A stretch of 64,000 nucleotides of DNA. It comes from Monomorium pharaonis (lineage: Eukaryota; Arthropoda; Insecta; Hymenoptera; Formicidae). Positions 1 through 8,766 of the stretch are shown here, one piece after another; positions within the stretch are counted from its first letter, which is position 1; every line of letters begins with the position of its first letter. The notes below the pieces were generated by a model. It made no database searches. It was not told where the DNA came from and was given only the letters and a program-made list of their open reading frames with translations. Location: the NCBI RefSeq assembly GCF_013373865.1, contig NC_050467.1, positions 7,401,237 to 7,465,236 on the forward strand, read 5' to 3'. The position numbers and the translations under genes are program-made.

Positions 1-3000
1 GGATCGATATGTGCTAGCTTAAGTTTATCTAAGTGTACCACGCGGGGCTTGTTCCGAACAAGAAGTTTAGCATTATTATGGGGAAAAATTTCCAGAATTT
101 TATACGGCCCTGTATACTGGTCGTCGAATTTTCCTCTTCGTGGTTCCTTTAGTAAAAAGACTTGGTCGCCGGTATTGAATTTATACGGGTGTACCCGTTT
201 ATCATAATATTGTTTGCTACGCTGTTTAGATTTTACAAGGTGGTTTCTTGCTTCTTCTTGTGTATCTTGTAATCTATTAAACAGGTCTGTTAAATATCGC
301 TCATATGTCTCATTTGTCTTTTCTTCTAGGGGAGGATGGGAACTTGGAGTGCGAGGAATACGGCCGAATATTAGCTGGAAGGGAGAGTATTGGATACTTT
401 CATGGACACTCGTGTTGTAAGAGAACATGGCTAATGCTACGTGCTCGTCCCATTCGTTGTTCCGTGTGATGAAGCTTTTTAAATATTCCGTGAGGACGTG
501 GTGGGATCTTTCCAGAGAACCGTTAGATTGTGGATGGTAAGCTGTAGTTTTAAAATGAGTTATATTGAATTTTTTAGTGAGTTTTTTAATTAATGAGGAA
601 AGAAAGTTTGTTCCTTGGTCGGTTAAAATTGCTTTTGGTGCTCCGTACACACATATGAAATTTTTTACAAAAGCATCTGCTATGGACGACGAGGTGGCTT
701 CCCTTAATGGGACAGCGACAGAGTATTTAGTTAATAAGTCCTGCATTTTTAAGATATACACGTTGCCATTATTTGTTATAGGCAGGGGTCCCATGATGTC
801 CAAGGAAACCTTATCAAAGGCTGAGCCAGGAGTGTCGGTAATAATCATAGGTGATTTTGTTTTGACGCGAGTTAATTTTCTTAATTGACATTGCCGACAT
901 TTTCGTATAAAATCTTGAATGTCTTTTTTCATTGTGTTCCAGTAATAATGAGGGCGGAGACGATTATACGTTTTGGTGACACCTTTATGTCCACCTACAG
1001 CCGAAGAATGACTCTCAGTAATTAAAGGTATACGTTGGGAAATTTCCGGAGTACGAATTAAATCTCTACAAATAGTTATGTTAATAGGTATCTCACTAAA
1101 ATACCGCGTTAATTGTTTTTGTATATATGACCAGGGAATTTCATCAAGGTTTCCTGTTCTCCGAATACTAAAAGATCCAAGTTGCAATTCAGTTATAACA
1201 TCCAACAATGTTCGCATACAATTTTTTACATTGTCGACTGTTATTAGTGTTTTATTGTCTAATTTTATGGGTAAAGCAATCAATGTTCTATTTTTAAATG
1301 ACGTGACTTTAGCTCTTTCGTACATTATGTCACAGTATTCTGGTAGTAACTCGGCTTGAATTAATTCTTTCGCGCCGTTGTCGAAAGGAGTACCGTCTAC
1401 GTAAATAAAAATCACGATATTATCTTGTTGCTTCAATAAATTTTCGCGACTGTTAACGATGTTCAATCGTATATTAGTTTCGTTTTCATTCTGAGTTCCG
1501 ATAGGGACAGAATCCGCAAGTGATAGAATATCTAATTCATCGTCGTCTTCATTTTCTGTTTCAGATTCGGGGCTAAAATATTCAATAGAGTTATCGTCGA
1601 CTTTCTCAATAGTCAGTGCTTGATTTTCGGGGAGTGTTAAACGTTCGCCAGGGAAGTAAAGGTGAGATGGATTTCTAGTCGAGAGAGGTAACACTGTGGC
1701 AGGAGGAGGATTTCGAGATAGAGCATCTGCGTTGTTATTTAAACTACCCTTTTTATATTGTATATTATAGTCGTACTCTGCTAATTTAGTCCGCCACTTC
1801 CATAATCTGGAAGAGGGATCTTTAATAGAATGTAACCATACTAGTGGTTTATGATCTGTTATAATTGTAAATTTTCTACCATACAGGTACGGCCGGAAAT
1901 GATTTGTGCAGTAAACTATGGATAAACATTCTTTCTCAATGGTCGAGTAGTTTTGTTCTGCCTTATTTAAGATTCTCGATACATATGCGATGGGTAAGTC
2001 TTTTCCAATTTTACCTTGGCTGAGTACGCCACCAATGGCGTAACCAGATGCGTCGGTAGTTAAAATGAAAGATTGAGTAAAGTCAGGATATTGCAAAATA
2101 GGTTTTGTACAAAGAGATTTTCGAAGAGCGTTAAAAGCTTCTATCTGACCGTCTAGCCATACAAATTGTTTATCTTTCTTTAATAGATCTGTTAATGGTT
2201 TTGCTATTTTAGAAAACTGTGGAATGAATCGACGGTAGTAGCCGACCAGCCCCAGGAATTGTTTGATGTTTTTTGCGGTTCGTGGACGTGGAAAGTTTGT
2301 TATGGCTTTGATCTTGTTTGGATCTGGTTTGACTCCGTCGGATCCTATAATATGCCCTAGGTAAGCTACTTCCTTTCGCAAAAATTCGCACTTGTCGGGC
2401 TGTAGTTTAAGATTAGCCTCCTTTAAACGTGTCATTAGGCGCTCGAATTTTATCTCGTGTTCTTGGAGAGAGCGTGCGTAGATGACTATATCATCCATGT
2501 AAACGAATAATTCATTACCTTGCAGGCCGGAAAGGACGTTGTCCATTAGTCTTTGGAATGTGGCGGGGGCATTTTTAAGACCAAAAGGCATGCGTTTAAA
2601 CTGATAATGACCATAAGGTGTTGAGAAAGCGGTCTTAGGGGCGTCTTTCGGTTCCATGGGGATTTGGTGAAAGCCGGAGGCTAAGTCTAGCACGGAGAAA
2701 TATTTTGCATTTCCTAATTGGTCAAGAATATCGGTAATATTCGGAAGGGGGTATGCATCCCCGATGGTTTTTTCGTTTAAAGCTCGATAATCGATTACCA
2801 TGCGCCATCTTTTATTACCCATTGAATCGGGTTTCTTAGGGACGATCCACAAAGGAGAATTATAAGGGGAAGTAGAGAATTCGATCAAGTCGTCTTTGAG
2901 TAAAGAATCGACTTGTTTATTAATTTCTTCTTTATGAATAGGGGGAAAACGATATTGTTTTGTGTGAATTGGTACTTCATTTATAGTGGGGATTGAATGA

Positions 3001-4166
3001 GTTGCAGCGTTCGTGTATCCCAGATGATCAGTGGGAAGGTGAAATCTCTCAGGATATTTAGAAATTAACGTGACCAAATTATCTTTCTCCTCGGAGTTAA
3101 GATGATCGGTTCGTAATAATTGTAGAATAGAATCGACGCGATTACCGGGCAATTCGGTAGCAGAGATATTAAAGTTATTATATAGAACGTTAATTAACGC
3201 TTGTTCTCGAGGGGCGATAGGATTACAAGAAGAATTTGTTTTACAGTGACCTTCTTGAGTATCAGAGGGGACTTCTTCAACATCGTAGAAGTTTGTGGAG
3301 GGAGAGGGATCGACACGAAGACCTGTGGTTGCCTCAGCAACACCCGGGGAGGAATCCAGGGTATCAAATGTGTCATATTCCTGTAGGACTACGGCAGGGA
3401 TTTCCACTTGAAGAGATTGCTCCGTAGTATTAAAAATTGGAAGGTAGGCTTTACCTTTTGAATTAGTAACGATTGCGTCACCTAAGTAGATCCCGTTCTC
3501 AATTTCTTGAGGAGGAATATAACCTGTTTTTGTTTCAGGATTTGCAATATAGCAGTAAAAAGGGTTTACTGAGCGAGGCTGCAAAAGCATAGAAGTTGAT
3601 TCAGCGAAAGGTATATATGAGTCGTTATAGACAAGACATTTGTTTTTAAAATTGAGTATCGCGTTGTGATCTTGTAAGAATGCGCTTCCTAAGACACCGT
3701 GTTGCGGGAGAGGGTTGTCGTCGGTGACTACCTGAAATTCGGTCTCTCTTCCGAGTATCTGAATGTAACAGGATCCTAGAGTGGTCACTGAATTAGAAGA
3801 GATTCCTTGTAGGCTCGTATTATTGCATCTATCGATAGTTACCAAAGGATTGATACATCCTATCTTAATTAAATTCACGTCAGCACCGGAATCAATCATG
3901 AAAGTGCAATTGAAACTTAGGCTCGGAGAAGACAAAATTATTACTGGAGCTTTACTGTAATTGAATTCTTTGTTTAGCTCGATGGAGTGGGGATGGACGT
4001 AGGGGTTTGCTGAAAACGCACGGTTTTGGTGTCTGTTTGGCGCCCTGTCTGGCTCGCATCCCGGCGGACGCCCTGATTTTCCGGAACGCTCATCGCGTTT
4101 CCCGGCCGATACGTTGAAGTGCCAGATGCATTTTCGAGAGAACGACGGTATGCTAATTTCCGACAT
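1..4166 (-). CDS. pol: Ty3/gypsy Pol polyprotein (protease-RT-RNase H-integrase), 3' truncated by window edge
   Basis: A single open frame runs from just after an in-frame stop at 4167-4169 to the window edge, about 1388 codons without a stop in the parts I translated. Visible in order: aspartic protease IDSGAD (near 3893); reverse transcriptase with a YMDD active site (2490-2501) and downstream YLGHII; RNase H with TDASGYAIGG and TDHKPLVW (near 1840-2070); integrase with an HHCC zinc finger (VGGHKG...CRQCQ, about 870-1000) and DD35E residues in SLDIMGP, LTDQGTNF and NGSLERSH (about 500-810); then a GPYKILEI-like C-terminal domain near 90-120. It overlaps gag by about 190 nt in the -1 frame, consistent with -1 frameshift expression, though I found no canonical slippery heptamer. 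The protein would reverse-transcribe and integrate the element. Confidence 0.92.
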   Translation of the reverse strand, partial: MSEISIPSFSRKCIWHFNVSAGKRDERSGKSGRPPGCEPDRAPNRHQNRAFSANPYVHPHSIELNKEFNYSKAPVIILSSPSLSFNCTFMIDSGADVNLIKIGCINPLVTIDRCNNTSLQGISSNSVTTLGSCYIQILGRETEFQVVTDDNPLPQHGVLGSAFLQDHNAILNFKNKCLVYNDSYIPFAESTSMLLQPRSVNPFYCYIANPETKTGYIPPQEIENGIYLGDAIVTNSKGKAYLPIFNTTEQSLQVEIPAVVLQEYDTFDTLDSSPGVAEATTGLRVDPSPSTNFYDVEEVPSDTQEGHCKTNSSCNPIAPREQALINVLYNNFNISATELPGNRVDSILQLLRTDHLNSEEKDNLVTLISKYPERFHLPTDHLGYTNAATHSIPTINEVPIHTKQYRFPPIHKEEINKQVDSLLKDDLIEFSTSPYNSPLWIVPKKPDSMGNKRWRMVIDYRALNEKTIGDAYPLPNITDILDQLGNAKYFSVLDLASGFHQIPMEPKDAPKTAFSTPYGHYQFKRMPFGLKNAPATFQRLMDNVLSGLQGNELFVYMDDIVIYARSLQEHEIKFERLMTRLKEANLKLQPDKCEFLRKEVAYLGHIIGSDGVKPDPNKIKAITNFPRPRTAKNIKQFLGLVGYYRRFIPQFSKIAKPLTDLLKKDKQFVWLDGQIEAFNALRKSLCTKPILQYPDFTQSFILTTDASGYAIGGVLSQGKIGKDLPIAYVSRILNKAEQNYSTIEKECLSIVYCTNHFRPYLYGRKFTIITDHKPLVWLHSIKDPSSRLWKWRTKLAEYDYNIQYKKGSLNNNADALSRNPPPATVLPLSTRNPSHLYFPGERLTLPENQALTIEKVDDNSIEYFSPESETENEDDDELDILSLADSVPIGTQNENETNIRLNIVNSRENLLKQQDNIVIFIYVDGTPFDNGAKELIQAELLPEYCDIMYERAKVTSFKNRTLIALPIKLDNKTLITVDNVKNCMRTLLDVITELQLGSFSIRRTGNLDEIPWSYIQKQLTRYFSEIPINITICRDLIRTPEISQRIPLITESHSSAVGGHKGVTKTYNRLRPHYYWNTMKKDIQDFIRKCRQCQLRKLTRVKTKSPMIITDTPGSAFDKVSLDIMGPLPITNNGNVYILKMQDLLTKYSVAVPLREATSSSIADAFVKNFICVYGAPKAILTDQGTNFLSSLIKKLTKKFNITHFKTTAYHPQSNGSLERSHHVLTEYLKSFITRNNEWDEHVALAMFSYNTSVHESIQYSPFQLIFGRIPRTPSSHPPLEEKTNETYERYLTDLFNRLQDTQEEARNHLVKSKQRSKQYYDKRVHPYKFNTGDQVFLLKEPRRGKFDDQYTGPYKILEIFPHNNAKLLVRNKPRVVHLDKLKLAHID

Positions 4167-5385
4167 TCATTTATAAGATGTCCAGCATGCTTACAATATT
4201 TGCACACCTTTTCAGTAGGAGCATTAGGTCCTGGTTGACCGGGAATAAGTGGTTTAATAAACGGCGCTATCGAAGAATTTAAAGGCCTCGGCTGCGGGGG
4301 CGGATCATTTCTACGTTCAAAAGAATGGAGGTTTTGCGCCGGGCGATTTGCAAAGTCCACGCGAGGGGCAGAATTTGATTTGATTGGACAAGAGTGTCTT
4401 TTCCTTCGAGCTTCTGCTTCTAAAGTTTTGGATAATTGAATGGTACAAGCTATGGCTCCATCTAAATTTCCGTAATGGCCTTCGAGTCTAACGCGAACTA
4501 ATAAATCTGTTGGTAATCCGTTAATAAAACTTTCTAATATATCTTGATCGATTCGGTCTTCATCTTGCGAAAGGAGTGTGCCGTATAAATTCATTTCACC
4601 ATCTATAATAGCGGATCTTAGTTCTTTTGTTCTTTCTATGTAGCTGAAAATATCTTCGTTAGGTAACATGTATAGATTCCGAGTTCTCCTCTGTATTGAT
4701 TTAAAGATTTATTTGGGCCGAATATTTTCTTTAAGTGTTGTGTCAGAGAAATTATGGTTGAAAAATTCATGCCTTCAACGGCTGTGTATGCATGCCCATG
4801 AAGTTTGTTAATAATTAATTGAACTAAATATTGTTCTTGTTGGGAAGGAATAAGTTTAAGAGCACGCTCACAAATTTTACAGAATTGGAATACAGGAGGC
4901 TTATGTCCATCATAGCGCGGAATGGAGTCTACCACATCTTTAAATCGAATAGGCGGTGTAAAATCGGAGGAGGAATGTGTAGAGCGGACGGGACTACCAG
5001 GATTTACGTCAGGATTACGAGGCGATGTACCCCGTTGAGGAGATCCCAGAGAAACTTCAGGATTTGGCAACACTAATAAATCATTGACTCTTTGAGAAAG
5101 CTGTTCGACTTGCTGAGGTAAAATTTTTAGAGAAGCTATTTCTTGTCTTAATGTATTTAATACAGCACTTAGTCCGTCAATGCCAACGGCGGCATTCTTT
5201 TCTTTATTCAAATTGGCCTCTCTTTTATCCAATTCATTTTGTCTAATTTTTAAAGCCTGAGCTTGTTCCAGAATTAATTTTTCTTTATCTGCTATTTTTC
5301 TACTTATGTGTTCTAGTTCGACTTGGGAGAGTTCTCCGGATTCAGAGGAAGCACGGGAGCTTTGTGATCGTGTGTTATGAGCCAT
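3974..5385 (-). pseudogene. gag: Ty3/gypsy gag, disrupted by one -1 frameshift
   Basis: The first part starts at ATG 5385-5383 (249 codons, stop at 4636-4638). It has a charged, coiled-coil-like N-terminus rich in K, E and Q, then a capsid-like region. The coding sense continues in another frame from about 4670 to the stop at 3974-3976 (231 residues). That part carries a CX2CX4HX4C zinc knuckle (CKYCKHAGHLINEC) for RNA binding. The two parts join within about 35 bp near 4640-4690, so one base is probably missing there, by mutation or sequencing error. Gag packages the element RNA. A programmed shift inside gag is unlikely because the capsid region itself is split. Pol follows in the next -1 frame. 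Confidence 0.85.
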
Positions 5386-5490
5386 TTTTTAAAGGTGTAA
5401 AGAAAAATGAATTTATTAAAGGGATTTGTGTGAAAGATATTCAATAAAAGTGTCTTTACTCGGTTTTCACAGGCAACTTCCAAATTTCAT

Positions 5491-5508
5491 ATCCCACCGC
5501 TGCCACCA
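5491..5508 (-). other. Primer binding site, complementary to a tRNA-Leu-like 3' end
   Basis: The minus-strand sequence TGGTGGCAGCGGTGGGAT lies 16 nt inside the LTR end. Its complement ends in CCACCA after a T-arm-like ATCCCAC, which resembles tRNA-Leu 3' ends. Position and TGG start fit a reverse-transcription primer site. The isoacceptor is an inference. Confidence 0.72.
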
Positions 5509-5793
5509 AAATTAAGACCACTACTGTAACGTCCGGGTCTAGGGATATTTCTTCTCAATGTGTGCGTCGCGACGCCTCGGTCGCCTGACCGACGCGGGGG
5601 CTCTCCTTTCGAATTTCGGGCAGCCCGCTTACACGAACTCTACCCGGGTATGGCGAGAGCTTGTTGCCGATGGAAAATCTTGTGGGATTTGGTTAGTATG
5701 ACCTTGATGTAGTTAAGATTAAGAAATTTGGATATATGTATATATGTATATATTTATTAATAAAACAACGTATAGGATTATTACATGTATTAC

Positions 5794-6405
5794 TTAATTT
5801 TCTGGCGGAAATATAATAATCTGTGCTACTGCATCGCTATGGTATTCCGCAGTTGGATCTAAAGGTTCCAACTCCGGAGAATCGTGATCGGAATCGCTAA
5901 GCGTGATTATTTCGGGCGCGTTAGACGTTAACTGATTATAGTTTTCCAAAGGGACGGTGTCTTCTTGGAACAGATCAAGGGAAGAGATTGCTCTTCCTGG
6001 CGGAGCGTCTGTGACTGGAGGAGGAAGGGGGGTGTGTTCCAGCGGGTAGCCCACGAAATTCTCAATCTCCTCGAAAGCCCGCTCTAGGGCTTTTTGTTGA
6101 GCCTTGAGGATTTTTGCTCTTTTCTTTTTCCCAGCGCGGTGGCGATTCTTCTTGATGGTCTACAAATAAACGCTTGGTTAAGCGAGTGAACGCTTAGTTA
6201 AGCATCTTTCTGCGTCAAGGGAAATTAGGGCCGTCGAGTATATTCGTGCTTGTGAATGATTAACTAACTTATATCGCTGGCAAGCGATAGAACGCTCGCT
6301 AGCGGAATCTACAGTTTCGTTGAGCACGAATATACCGGCTTTTCTAATTTCACCGACGATGTTTTAATCACTGAGTCTACTCACTTTAGGTGTTGTAGAA
6401 TTCAT
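5794..6405 (-). CDS. Predicted spliced 128-aa ORF encoded within the LTR
   Basis: Exon 1 (6405-6385) starts with ATG, encodes MNSTTPK and ends at a GTGAGT donor. Exon 2 (6159-5794) follows a TTTATTTGTAG acceptor; both junctions are phase 0 and the intron is 225 bp. Exon 2 encodes 121 residues. It opens with a lysine/arginine-rich stretch (TIKKNRHRAGKKKRAK), continues with a helix-like KAQQKALERAFEEIENF, and ends in an acidic region with IITLSDSDHDSPE. A hydrophobic IITL followed by Ser/Asp resembles a phospho-dependent SUMO-interacting motif, and the basic end resembles a nuclear localisation signal; both are inferences. I do not recognise the family. It lies downstream of the LTR TATA-like box, so it could come from a spliced subgenomic RNA, and a second copy should lie in the 3' LTR. 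Confidence 0.55.
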
Positions 6406-6882
6406 CGCGGCACAAGGGAGGGGAGAGGGTTGTACCTAGAGGAGTTGTTTATAATTATTTGGAAAATGAAGTCGACAATTAATCCTTATCGAAAGGATTC
6501 TTTATAATATGGCACAGTTCAATTTCGGAAAATATTCTAGGGAGCGAAAGTAAACAATAATTAATTAGTACTCACGAGTTATAATATAGTTTGAAGCGAT
6601 AGTTTGGTCCACTAATAATTAGATGGTTGATGTAGGTTGACGGTTGAAGATGGTCGCAGAGATATGTTGGTGATAGCAGTCTGTCGGAGCACGCACTGGT
6701 TAACTTAATTAACAATGAGTTGATCGCGAAGCTGTACGAGAGAGGTTGCAGATAACTTGAAGATTGAAGAGTGACGCGTGACCGAGAACTAATGACTGAC
6801 TTAATCGCTGAATTAGTACTGAACGAGTGTCGAAAAATAATGAGAGAATGAATGAATGAATGATCCGGCGTCTGTGCGCGGG

Positions 6883-6890
6883 TTTAAATA
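6883..6890 (-). promoter_or_regulatory. TATA-like box inside the LTR
   Basis: TATTTAAA on the minus strand lies in otherwise GC-rich sequence, as expected for an LTR promoter. Transcription would then start near 6855, giving a leader of about 450 nt before the spliced ORF at 6405. The start site is inferred. Confidence 0.4.
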
Positions 6891-7839
6891 GGGCGCGGAC
6901 AAAGGGATCGAGCAAAATCGGCGCTGCGCTCAGCGGCCGCTAGCGCTCCGGAGTAGGGAACACGCGCGAAGCGCAAGAGTCGGTAAGAGTGGGAGTGATT
7001 CGGCGGCTTGGCGGGAACCGAGTTTCGGGGGTCGCTGATAAGGCGCGTGAGACCGTTTGCACGTGTGCGGATGTTTATCGGAGATATCTCGTCTAGGATT
7101 TCGTCGATCATTTGATCCGGGATACTTTTCGGCTAGGATCGCTTTCACTACCAAATATCTCGCCGGTTTATCAATCTTAATTATTTCTTGGGCGCGACAT
7201 CTCGTCGCCAACGTGAAATGGATATATCTTACGAACTGTTTATGTTAAATGCCTAGCTATGGTTCACCTGATCTTCCGACACGCAGTCCGGATATTACGC
7301 GGATTAATTTCGTATTGTATTTCTTTAGGCGCGACATCCTGTCGCCGTCGTGTTGATAATAGCAGATTTTGTTTTAGAACCGTTCCGTTTGAATCTTTGA
7401 GGATTCAGTTGACGAGATATCATTTCTTTAATCATCCGACAGTGCACGTGCAAGGGCCTTTACAAATATCCGGTTCTTATTTATCTTACAGTTAATTAAT
7501 CCTCGACGAACCCATAAGCAATACGAGAGTAAGAATTTAGAAGTTTAAACGATCCGGTTGCCTATGCGTTCGTATCGATAAGAGAGTTAAAATAATGCCA
7601 GATAACTTAAAGTATACGTATATGTAATATATGATTTTGATATATATATGTACGTAATTTTAAAGTACGATTAAGTGCTTAATATTTGAATTATTATTAT
7701 TATATAATGACGACTTAAACGAAAGTAAGAATGAGCCATAGAAACGTATTACTGAGTAAGGTAACTCAGCGCGCATGCATCTGGACAAGTTTCGCGAGAA
7801 AACTTTTGGACAAAATTTTCCGGACGCTGGGACGTTACA

Positions 7840-8286
7840 ACTGTAAAAAATATAATACAAATTTAATTCATGTTGATGTCTCCTACTAAGACATTTTCAC
7901 ACCGGTTTTTAGATTTTAGCACTGAGGTTATGCTCAATTGCTAAATTCTCTCTAAAATGCGTTTTATGCGTTTACATCGACATTTGTATCACTTGGTACG
8001 CGTATCAGTTTAGTACGATACTCCTACTTGATACGCTCGTACCAAATTGATCCGGCAGCGTTTACATCGTGCGTACTAAATATTTAGTACGAATTTGATA
8101 CGAATATGGTACCTGGGGCTCGATTCTTGAATTCATTTGCAAGAGAAACGTATTCGCAAATTCTGTTCTTACAGAAAAGTTGAAAATTTATTGGCGTATC
8201 AAATGCACGATGTAAACTAAGCCACTTTCAGTGCTGGCATTCCTTCTCCATGTATATATACTCAAAGGCATGAATTCGCACCTTAG
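7840..8286. repeat. Intergenic; possible MITE at 8060-8217
   Basis: No gene seen. GTTTACATCGTGC (8060-8072) is mirrored by GCACGATGTAAAC (8205-8217), a 13-bp inverted repeat bounding about 158 bp. It includes an internal palindrome around 8073-8092 (CGTACTAAATATTTAGTACG). A further GTTTACATCG lies at about 7971. No clear target duplication was identified. Confidence 0.4.
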
Positions 8287-8290
8287 CCCG

Positions 8291-8558
8291 GATCTACAAT
8301 AGAGGTCTGTTCGCGTCACATGCCCCAACATGCTCCTATTCACCCCAACGCACTCCAATACGTTGATTCCGATGACGCCAACCTATTAGAATGCGTTGGA
8401 GTGAGTAGGATCATGTCGGGGCATGGCGACGCGAACAAACCATAGGTGTAGTAAGCCTTATGCCATAAGAAATTGACCAATTATAATCGAGTATGAGAAG
8501 AATATAATTGGTCCTTAGGGCTTAAGGTTTAAGGCTTACTACACCTATTGTAGATCTG
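8291..8558. mobile_element. Hairpin MITE (outer), interrupted by a second MITE
   Basis: The right terminus (about 8531-8558) is the reverse complement of GATCTACAATAGGTGTAGTA plus AGCCTTA. The left terminus is the same sequence split into GATCTACAATAG (8291-8302) and GGTGTAGTAAGCCTTA (8445-8460), with another element between. Without the insert the outer MITE is about 125 bp with terminal inverted repeats of about 27 bp. It lies some 200 bp upstream of the Lsm5 start codon. Confidence 0.7.
8303..8441. mobile_element. Hairpin MITE (inner), inserted in the outer MITE
   Basis: The termini read AGGTCTGTTCGCGTC (left) and, reverse-complemented from the right, GGTTTGTTCGCGTC. The inverted match continues almost to the centre (CATGCCCC..., CTCCAACGCA...), so the whole 139 bp can fold on itself. 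ATAG occurs on both sides (8299-8302 and 8442-8445) as a likely target duplication of a single ATAG in the outer terminus. Confidence 0.68.
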
Positions 8559-8766
8559 GCCTTACGAAACGCTTGCAGATGGCGACACACCGCAATTTTA
8601 TACTGGCGGCTGGCCACCCTGCTGAACAGCTGAACGCGCCCCTCATTAGTTTAGTAGACAAGTAGATGAAGTATTCTACTTTGTGGTAAACAGTTTTCGA
8701 ATTGAAACAAATTGAAGCAATTTATATTTTGATAAATCGTATAATTGTATCATTAATATATAAATC

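Larger units (their letters stand above)
1..7839 (-). mobile_element. Ty3/gypsy LTR retrotransposon, 5' LTR to pol; 3' end outside window
   Basis: In minus-strand order the element has a 2.3-kb 5' LTR, a primer binding site, gag, and pol with protease, reverse transcriptase, RNase H and integrase. Integrase lying after RNase H is the Ty3/gypsy order and excludes Ty1/copia. The 3' end of pol, any env-like ORF, the polypurine tract and the 3' LTR lie left of position 1, so target duplication and LTR-LTR divergence cannot be assessed. The pol frame is unbroken and gag has one frameshift, so the copy looks fairly young. No env was seen in the window. Confidence 0.93.
5525..7839 (-). repeat. Long terminal repeat (5' LTR), 2315 bp
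   Basis: The segment begins with TGTAACGTCC (5525-5534) and ends with GGACGTTACA (7830-7839), a perfect 10-bp inverted terminus of TG...CA type. It sits immediately upstream of the primer binding site and gag. At 2.3 kb it is long for a gypsy LTR. It contains a GC-rich promoter-like zone (about 6870-7060), a TATA-like box and a spliced ORF. The 3' LTR is not in the window, so the boundaries rest on the termini and the primer site. Confidence 0.82.

Noticed and set aside
214..1359. Plus-strand frames of 68-107 codons at the left end
   Set aside because: They are antisense to the continuous pol frame, whose integrase motifs are unmistakable.
2209..3376. Idea that pol is broken because only short complete minus-strand frames exist here
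   Set aside because: The true pol frame simply has no stop before the window edge; protease, RT, RNase H and integrase motifs all lie in one frame.
6709..7495. Several 60-93 codon frames in the upstream half of the LTR
   Set aside because: Overlapping frames in GC-rich promoter DNA with no domain, no consistent splice sites and no preferred frame.
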